From NCBI RefSeq assembly GCF_001908275.1, contig NZ_CP018620.1, positions 6,014,001 through 6,078,000 of the forward strand: a DNA stretch of 64,000 nt, written 5' to 3'. The DNA comes from Paenibacillus xylanexedens. GTDB lineage: Bacteria; Bacillota; Bacilli; Paenibacillales; Paenibacillaceae. Of the stretch, positions 58,651 through 64,000 are shown piece by piece. The number at the start of each line of letters is the position of its first letter. The first letter of the stretch is position 1. The position numbers and the translations under genes are program-made. Below the pieces are notes generated by a model, which worked only from the letters and a program-made list of their open reading frames with translations, was not told where the DNA came from and did not search any database.

Positions 58651-59523
58651 TTACAGCAGATTTTCATTCAAATATGGATTATGGACAGTCATGCTGTGAG
58701 CCCGTTCAATTACATTTGGCCCCATGGGTACATTCCCAACACGCTTTAACAGAATCCAGCGCAGACAAGCTATCGCTTCAAAAACCTGCTCCTCTTCCAG
58801 CGTGTACGTATAACTTGCAGAACGTGCAAATTGAGCGTGATACATCTCGCCATAACTTTCCCCATTATAGACGGTGATCAGAAACACAGACCATGCCAGA
58901 TCGTACCTTGGATCACCATATTGCCCATTAGTCCAATCGATGATGGTGTAATCGTCGTCCATCTCAAGAACGTTTCCCAGATTATAATCGCCATGAATCA
59001 AGCGGTCCTGTCTGATCTGGACCTGCTGGATCAAGTTTGCCAGAAGATTATTTATATCGTCATGTAATTCAATTTGAGGAAAAAAGTATTGAACAAAATC
59101 GTACCTGAATATGTATTCTTCATCTTCTCCAGTACTCACTTCATTCACCGGATAACGATGGACCTCCTTTAATCGCTCAGCCAAATGTGCCAGTTTGGTT
59201 TGTGTTAATTGGGTAATCCGCTCTCCATCATAACTCGTTAACAGCACTTGATTCTCTTGCTCGTCTAATCCCCAACCGTAGGGTTTGGAAACACGAATTC
59301 CACTTTGATAAAGCTTGGACAATAGTCGATATTGTTTGGCGATATCCGGTTTAGAATCCTTGTCCCAAACTTTCAATACGTACCGCTGATCTTCCATTTC
59401 GATTCTCATCACAGTTGCTTCCAGTCCGGGTGGCAAGGGAATGATCTGATACTCCTGTTCCATCACCTGCTGAATACGTTCATCCAGTTCTACCCAATTA
59501 ACCTGGTTAAGTTGAATCGTCAT
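58651..59523 (-). CDS. Aminoglycoside phosphotransferase-fold kinase
   Basis: 290 residues with GGAGGAG upstream. APH/choline-kinase fold: catalytic loop LIHGDYNLGNVL, metal motif YTIIDWTNGQYGDPRYDLAW and an N-terminal nucleotide region (ATVMRIEMEDQRYVLKVWD). It phosphorylates a small hydroxyl or amine-bearing substrate. Resistance to a specific antibiotic cannot be claimed from the sequence alone. Confidence 0.88.
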   Translation of the reverse strand: MTIQLNQVNWVELDERIQQVMEQEYQIIPLPPGLEATVMRIEMEDQRYVLKVWDKDSKPDIAKQYRLLSKLYQSGIRVSKPYGWGLDEQENQVLLTSYDGERITQLTQTKLAHLAERLKEVHRYPVNEVSTGEDEEYIFRYDFVQYFFPQIELHDDINNLLANLIQQVQIRQDRLIHGDYNLGNVLEMDDDYTIIDWTNGQYGDPRYDLAWSVFLITVYNGESYGEMYHAQFARSASYTYTLEEEQVFEAIACLRWILLKRVGNVPMGPNVIERAHSMTVHNPYLNENLL

Positions 59524-59560
59524 CGTTCTCCTCCTTCCATGTTATGACAGCCTATCCCTG

Positions 59561-60040
59561 TTAATCAGGTATAATTAGGCCTTTGCCAATGACATTGGCG
59601 GATACTGGCTGCTTGCCTAGTTCTCTGGCCCATACCGACAGCTGTCCCATATGGTGAATCTCATGGGCGATCACATGTCGCATAACTTCTCCCCATGAAT
59701 CTGTAATGGCCTTGCCAGCTGAGCGATGATCAATAAAAGCTCTTTTTTCCATACTCGACTCCCATGCTGTAACAAATGCCTCCACATCAGGACGTAACTT
59801 GCGATCGAGTCGCCTTACTGCCTCAAGATTCTGGTAATTTGCAAAATCTTCCGCATCATCCGGTTTGCCCTGAAGCAACTGAAGCCAGCTCCACTCTACA
59901 TCAATGATATGAAATAATGTTTGTAATATGTTGCCTACTCCGCCCGTCCGAGGCCGAAGCAATTCTTCAAGCGGTACATCTTCACACCACACATACCATT
60001 GCTCACGCACCATCCAGTTATAACGAAAGAATGTTTCCAT
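59561..60040 (-). CDS. DinB-family protein
   Basis: 159 residues. DinB four-helix pattern with metal-ligand histidines: LFHIIDVEWSWLQLL and a late HVIAHEIHHMGQLSVWARELG. Substrate and activity are unknown. It has the same orientation as the flanking acetyltransferase and kinase genes. Confidence 0.88.
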   Translation of the reverse strand: METFFRYNWMVREQWYVWCEDVPLEELLRPRTGGVGNILQTLFHIIDVEWSWLQLLQGKPDDAEDFANYQNLEAVRRLDRKLRPDVEAFVTAWESSMEKRAFIDHRSAGKAITDSWGEVMRHVIAHEIHHMGQLSVWARELGKQPVSANVIGKGLIIPD

Positions 60041-60067
60041 TGGTATATTCCCCTTTATCGATGTTTT

Positions 60068-60604
60068 TCATAGAGATTTGATCAATTCTGTATGGGCAAA
60101 GGTATCCTCCGAATGTTCAAGATCACCATAAATTCTACTAATCTGATTGAATCCGGATTTGATCCAGAAGCGTAATGCAGTCCAATTTTTGAGCGCTACG
60201 TTGATTCGAATTTCCTTGTAACCAAGTTCGGAAAAGTGACGCGTCAACGCCTGAACTAATTCTTGTCCATATCCCTGCTTCTGGATCTCGCTCTGGATAT
60301 ATAGAAACTCGAGATAGATCGAATCCTCGGAGGGATACCCATGGTATACACTTAACAAACCAATATAGCGGTCATCCTCATTCGTGCGAATGGATTGAAT
60401 TCGATAATTCTCCAGCCTGCCTCCCGGCGGAAGGTGGCCTTCTTCAAAACATTCTTTCACATAGTTCCCATCATGCTCTTGTCCATCCCATTGATGCAAG
60501 TACCGACTGGTTTCATATATGGACTCAAGTTCAGGAATATCGGATTCTTCCACATTCGAGATAATAAGTCGGTCTGACTTCCATTCTACTGGAAGTTGTT
60601 TCAT
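60068..60604 (-). CDS. GNAT-family acetyltransferase (RimJ/RimL-like)
   Basis: 178 residues from ATG 60604, chosen because GGAG is correctly spaced. The acetyl-CoA motif is QSEIQKQGYGQELVQAL, followed by NVALKNWTALRFWIKSGF, typical of the family. The substrate is unknown. Confidence 0.85.
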   Translation of the reverse strand: MKQLPVEWKSDRLIISNVEESDIPELESIYETSRYLHQWDGQEHDGNYVKECFEEGHLPPGGRLENYRIQSIRTNEDDRYIGLLSVYHGYPSEDSIYLEFLYIQSEIQKQGYGQELVQALTRHFSELGYKEIRINVALKNWTALRFWIKSGFNQISRIYGDLEHSEDTFAHTELIKSL

Positions 60605-60613
60605 CGTAATCAC

Positions 60614-60851
60614 TCCATCTTGATATTCTATATAAATTAAACTATTGAATATTTACACTTACCACTCCGATGACAGAACAACCTTCCGATCGCTGTTATC
60701 CCCAGATTTTTTTGATTCATTTTATAATGGGAAACTCCGGGGATGAGCCTATGCTTCCGATGCAGCTTTCTTTCAGAAAGCTTTTAGGCGAACACTTCGC
60801 TTCTTCAGGTTTTTTCTGTCCTCTCCGTTTCGTGTAAATATTCTGTTGAAT
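60614..60851. other. Intergenic region with a small hairpin
   Basis: About 240 bases, no gene. AGCTTTC/GAAAGCT with TTTT near 60763-60785 is a possible plus-strand terminator with no gene attached. Confidence 0.4.
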
Positions 60852-61130
60852 TTATTTAGTTAATTTCTTTTTTATATACAAGATTACATGAATTCCTGCA
60901 TAAATAAACAGGACATTGAACAAATATAGAAGTACATTTAAATAGATGCCAGATATAAACCAGATTGTTCCCTCAGAATTAGCATAATGATAATCCGTAA
61001 AGAATCGGAGCGGGAAACCATACTCTGTTCGGAGCGGTCCATCTTCAGTATGTAAAGTTCCAGGAATACATATGATGGCTAATACAGCAAGCCAGGCTGA
61101 TAGATTCATTATTCTTTTGTTAATCGTCAA
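60852..61130 (-). CDS. Small membrane protein
   Basis: 92 residues. The start is TTG 61130, with a GGGGGAG site upstream. Two membrane helices (LSAWLAVLAIICIPG and IYLNVLLYLFNVLFIYAGIHVIL) flank a ~35-residue outside loop; a lysine-rich C-terminus ends inside. It lies 12 bases after the preceding gene and is probably in one operon with it. I do not recognise the family. Confidence 0.65.
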   Translation of the reverse strand: MTINKRIMNLSAWLAVLAIICIPGTLHTEDGPLRTEYGFPLRFFTDYHYANSEGTIWFISGIYLNVLLYLFNVLFIYAGIHVILYIKKKLTK

Positions 61131-61142
61131 TACATCTCCCCC

Positions 61143-61625
61143 TTATTCAACACTAACGGTATCTTCACCAAAATATGTCCCTTCCAACTTTTGATCCAAA
61201 AAGTCTCTGAAGTCCTTTTGATCAAGTATATATTTCGAATCTCTATTAAATCTGCTTTTTGTGGATACAATAATCTGTTTCCGATTGTATTGAATTTTAA
61301 TTTCAGCGTTATGCTTTAATCTCAAAGCAATTCCCGCACTAATGCTTCCTGTGACATCATCTACTGGTATTCTGTCTGATTCCGGGGCTGCATTCAGCCA
61401 GCCGACTATACGGCTAATGTCTTCTTTACTTAACGTAACATTGTCAATGCTAACGTGTGCTCCACCGTCGCCTGTCCTAGTGTACACGACTATGCTCATC
61501 TCTGTGCTTATCACTTGATTTCTTGAAATCGGTTTATTTGGATCAGGGTTACTCGTAAATAGAAAATACAGAAACATGATTGCCGCACCTATGAAAAACC
61601 AGAATCGCCTACGTTTTCCTAGCAT
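61143..61625 (-). CDS. Hypothetical membrane-anchored protein
   Basis: 160 residues. One N-terminal membrane helix (FWFFIGAAIMFLYFLF) after a basic KRRR segment, then an extracellular mixed alpha/beta domain (MSIVVYTRTGDGGAHVSI, EIKIQYNRKQIIVSTKSRF). There is no cysteine lipobox. The start overlaps the stop of the isochorismatase-like gene by one base (TAATG), so it is translationally coupled. The function is unknown. Confidence 0.7.
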   Translation of the reverse strand: MLGKRRRFWFFIGAAIMFLYFLFTSNPDPNKPISRNQVISTEMSIVVYTRTGDGGAHVSIDNVTLSKEDISRIVGWLNAAPESDRIPVDDVTGSISAGIALRLKHNAEIKIQYNRKQIIVSTKSRFNRDSKYILDQKDFRDFLDQKLEGTYFGEDTVSVE

Positions 61626-62146
61626 TACAGCGCATTCTCCGTATCCACCACGTTGGCAAACAGTCTCAGTACCGTATTGTGATGTTCAATAATCTGCTCC
61701 GCTTGAAGCGTCTTTGAATTCCATGTGCTGTGCGCATCTTGAACCAGATTGACGGTGTATCCCAGACTGTATGCTCTGCGGCATGTCGTGTCTACACATA
61801 CCTCGGTCTGCATTCCCGTAAGGACTAACTCCTTCACGCCATTATCTTGCAATTTCAGATGCAGATCGGTTTTGTGAAACGAATCCGGTGTCTCCTTTTC
61901 AATAACGAGGTCACCAGCTATAGGTGCAATGGATGGATGAATGGCCCACCCCGGAGTTCCTCGTTCCAGTGGACTGCCTGACCCTTCGCTGTGCTGGATA
62001 TATATGATGGCATGCCCTGCTTCACGGGCCCTGGCAATTAATACCTGGATCTTCTGAAGCAATCGTTCCCCCTGATATACGGGATCTGCTTCATCAAACA
62101 TCGCTACCTGTACGTCAATGATTAGAAGTGCACAATGCGTTGTCAT
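61625..62146 (-). CDS. Isochorismatase-like cysteine hydrolase
   Basis: 173 residues from ATG 62146, chosen for GGAGG 8 bases upstream. Triad: D in LLIIDVQVAMF, K in VIEKETPDSF, C in LTGMQTEVCVDTTCR. Members hydrolyse amides or related bonds (nicotinamidase/isochorismatase superfamily). The substrate is unknown. Confidence 0.9.
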   Translation of the reverse strand: MTTHCALLIIDVQVAMFDEADPVYQGERLLQKIQVLIARAREAGHAIIYIQHSEGSGSPLERGTPGWAIHPSIAPIAGDLVIEKETPDSFHKTDLHLKLQDNGVKELVLTGMQTEVCVDTTCRRAYSLGYTVNLVQDAHSTWNSKTLQAEQIIEHHNTVLRLFANVVDTENAL

Positions 62147-62176
62147 CTTGCTTTCCTCCTGACAATTCAATTTAAT

Positions 62177-62599
62177 TCAGCTCTTTCTTCTTTGCATCTT
62201 CGACAAAACTTCCAATCCCATATCGATCAGTACAAATAGGATAGCGGCAAGAACGCCAAATAAGGTCAGAACTAATGTCTCTTTGAAATCCAAGATTGCT
62301 TCTCCTGCGCCCATGACCAGATAATAGATGTACATGCCCAAAACTCCAGCACATGCATAGCCTAATATCCTCGTACTTAGATACAACACATGATTAGGGA
62401 ATTGTATTCGGCTGAGCAGATAGTCTAGCAATATCGATAAAGGTAGCCCGATCAACAGGATCAAGGGAGTCGCGTATACCAGATAAATAAGAATGTAAAA
62501 ATCAAAACTGTAGGATTCATTCATCGATATGAGACTTGCAGCCAAAGTAAAACAAATGATGGTTAGAACCGTTGTCATCAGCTTTCTTCCCATGTTCAT
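62177..62599 (-). CDS. Four-helix membrane protein, unknown
   Basis: 140 residues with four hydrophobic helices (FTLAASLI.., IYLVYATPLILLIGLPLSILL, LSTRILGYACAGVLGMYIYY, VLTLFGVLAAILFVLIDM). No motif of a known transporter or enzyme. GGAGTGATGAG precedes the ATG. The next gene starts 31 bases after its stop, in the same direction. Confidence 0.7.
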   Translation of the reverse strand: MNMGRKLMTTVLTIICFTLAASLISMNESYSFDFYILIYLVYATPLILLIGLPLSILLDYLLSRIQFPNHVLYLSTRILGYACAGVLGMYIYYLVMGAGEAILDFKETLVLTLFGVLAAILFVLIDMGLEVLSKMQRRKS

Positions 62600-62640
62600 C
62601 TCATCACTCCAAGTAAGTTATCTCTATTCATTGGATGTGC

Positions 62641-63186
62641 TCATGCATCAGATTTTGCCGGTTGCCATCCGATTTCTTGAGACCAACGATGTGCTCTCTC
62701 TAATATCCTCCACACCGTTGGCCCTTTTCCTTCAACATATTTGGGACGCTCAACTTTATACAGTGACATGAGTCTGTGCTTTTCTTCCGCATAGTTCAAA
62801 CAATCTTCTGGGTGCTCCCTTAAATAGTCTCTGAACAGCAAGGTCATCTGCTCGGAGAAACTGCCTACCTGTCTAACGTGTATATGTATCCTTCTGTTTC
62901 CGGGTTCTTCACGAAAGTAACGTTTAGTCTTATCTGGATTTTCTGCTCTGAATACAAATCTGACTGTTTCGATCTCATGTTTGTAGTCCAACAGATTTTC
63001 ATACTGGGAAACAGATATTTGTATATCTATGATGGGTTTCGCATCTATTCCCACAATTGAAGTGAACCCAACATGGTCAATCCGCACGGCCTTTTCTCCT
63101 AACGCTTCTCTTAATTTCGAACCCGTTTCGAGAAACAAATCACGCCATGCCGGGTCATATTTTGCGATTCTCCATTGATCCTCCAT
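62641..63186 (-). CDS. GrpB/UPF0157 nucleotidyltransferase-like protein
   Basis: 181 residues with GGAGGAG upstream. GrpB-family pattern: YDPAWRDLFLETGSKL, IDHVGFTSIVGIDAKPIIDI (nucleotidyltransferase-fold G-S/T and D-x-D like residues) and HIHVRQVGSFSEQMTLLFRDYL. The family has a nucleotidyltransferase-type fold with no defined activity. Confidence 0.88.
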   Translation of the reverse strand: MEDQWRIAKYDPAWRDLFLETGSKLREALGEKAVRIDHVGFTSIVGIDAKPIIDIQISVSQYENLLDYKHEIETVRFVFRAENPDKTKRYFREEPGNRRIHIHVRQVGSFSEQMTLLFRDYLREHPEDCLNYAEEKHRLMSLYKVERPKYVEGKGPTVWRILERAHRWSQEIGWQPAKSDA

Positions 63187-63392
63187 ACAACTCCTCCTTG
63201 GTTATCCAATCAAGCTTTATAATTAAATAACACGTTCTTTTAACCTTTTGTTACATGTAGATTATTTAGTGATGCCATATAAATAACAGGAGCTTTTTCC
63301 AAGTTTAGATCTTTATTCGCAATTATTAATATATCTATATTTTTACACAAATTAAAAAAAAGAGAAGGCCCGTTAGGGAGAGCACTGAAAAA
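63187..63392. other. Intergenic region, IS1182 left flank
   Basis: About 200 bases without a gene; the element boundary is probably near 63365-63390, where AGAGCACTGAAAAAG precedes the hairpin. Confidence 0.4.
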
Positions 63393-63429
63393 GTCTTGGC
63401 TTTGTTGCCTGAAGCAACAAAGCCAAGAC
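63393..63429. terminator. Long hairpin at the IS1182 end
   Basis: GTCTTGGCTTTGTTGC / GCAACAAAGCCAAGAC, a perfect 16-bp stem with a 5-base loop and T-runs on both sides, 43 bases after the transposase stop. It probably terminates the transposase transcript and shields it from outside reading. Confidence 0.8.
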
Positions 63430-63471
63430 TTTTTTGTCATCCATTGCTTTGCAGAGAACGGGGCTACCCAA

Positions 63472-64000
63472 CTATCGAGCCACTTTTGGGTTGGCCAGCT
63501 TCACCATTCGCTTCGCATTTACAGCAATCGCGGTCAGGACTGCTTGTATTCGCATGCCAAGAAGGCCTCGGCTATACTGTGAAATCGCCAGACCGTGATG
63601 GTTCTTTAGCTCATGGTTCTTCTGCTCAATCTTGTACCGCATCCGGTACCGTAGCTTGAAGGATTCAGATTCATGGTACTCCACCGCCTTTTGTTTAAAA
63701 TCGGGCACGATGGGAACCGAATATGTCTTGGAATCCGAACCTGTGTTGTAACAGCCTTTTTGAAGCGGACATGCCTTGCATTTCTCAACGTCAAAAAAGA
63801 ATGTCAACCTCTGGCATTCATTCCCGTTTTTACGTCCCATTTTCGCTTTGCGAATACTGTGATGCCCTCCCGGGCATTCGACCGATTCGCTATCTTTGTG
63901 GTAAACAAACTTCTCACGTTGCTCATCTTGATGCCCGTACAGCATCATTTCATTCAGCCGAATGGTAGGAATTATGTTTTCCTTCGCGAGAAGTTTGAGG
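63472..64000 (-). CDS. IS1182-family transposase, C-terminal part (cut by window edge)
   Basis: The frame is open from the right edge to the stop at 63472 (about 175 codons visible). The cysteine-rich block (CPGGHHSI, CKACPLQKGC) and the C-terminal RYRMRYKIEQKNHELKNHHGL region are typical of IS1182 transposases. Catalytic residues of the N-terminal half lie outside. No stop codon interrupts the visible part, so the copy may be intact. Confidence 0.88.
   Translation of the reverse strand, partial: LKLLAKENIIPTIRLNEMMLYGHQDEQREKFVYHKDSESVECPGGHHSIRKAKMGRKNGNECQRLTFFFDVEKCKACPLQKGCYNTGSDSKTYSVPIVPDFKQKAVEYHESESFKLRYRMRYKIEQKNHELKNHHGLAISQYSRGLLGMRIQAVLTAIAVNAKRMVKLANPKVAR

Noticed and set aside
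58651..59523. Aminoglycoside resistance gene
   Set aside because: The fold is shared by many small-molecule kinases and nothing in the sequence or context points to an antibiotic substrate.

Overview
The window looks like a Paenibacillus chromosome (or a close relative). Supporting signs are an LplABC-type sugar ABC transporter, an S-layer-homology (SLH) protein, a copper-amine-oxidase-like 'stalk' protein, an intracellular GH10 xylanase, GGAGG-type ribosome binding sites and Gram-positive lipobox and Pho-box signals. All calls come from reading the sequence; no database search was run.

Positions 1-23703 (all minus strand, read right to left, AT-rich) are most of a hybrid NRPS/trans-AT PKS cluster that runs off the left edge. 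In transcription order it encodes: a serine peptidase fused to an ABC exporter (ClbP/ZmaM type), a free carrier protein, a C-A-T-E NRPS whose adenylation code reads as asparagine, a type II thioesterase, an FkbK-like dehydrogenase, an FkbJ-like carrier protein, an FkbH-like HAD protein, a radical-SAM 2,3-aminomutase homologue, a discrete acyltransferase, a pathway copy of aspartate 1-decarboxylase (panD), a two-module NRPS with a stunted C-terminal condensation-like domain, and a KS-ACP polyketide synthase without its own AT. The simplest reading is a prodrug antibiotic pathway. The C-A-T-E protein starts the chain with N-acyl-D-asparagine, the chain is extended with amino acids and (hydroxy)malonate units, and the peptidase-exporter removes the acyl-D-Asn cap on export. 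PanD and the aminomutase suggest that beta-amino acids are supplied to the pathway. I cannot match the combination to a named compound.

Positions 23704-35313 are a scarred accessory zone. It holds two decayed IS3-type elements (about 24662-26202 and 32440-33655), an alpha/beta hydrolase remnant, a frameshifted SLH-protein remnant, a possible carrier-protein remnant beside a BtrH-like protein, and a set of ordinary small genes (YdeI-like, DUF4177-like, a long YidD-like protein, EVE, DinB, a WYL regulator).

Positions 35524-40905 are a phosphate operon (stalk/beta-propeller protein, pstS, pstC, pstA, pstB) behind a clear Pho box. Positions 40995-47735 carry a sugar isomerase-like protein, a flavin monooxygenase, two MFS exporters, an ArsR-type regulator with a palindromic candidate operator, and an acetyltransferase. 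Positions 47981-55447 are a fructan/sucrose-type utilisation locus: a LacI regulator divergent from an LplB/LplC-like permease pair, a lipoprotein binding protein, a GH32 hydrolase and a ROK sugar kinase. Positions 55567-63186 are housekeeping and hypothetical genes (purine nucleoside phosphorylase, GH10 xylanase, phosphotransferase, DinB, GNAT, isochorismatase-like, GrpB and others). The right edge (63472-64000) is the C-terminal part of an IS1182-type transposase.
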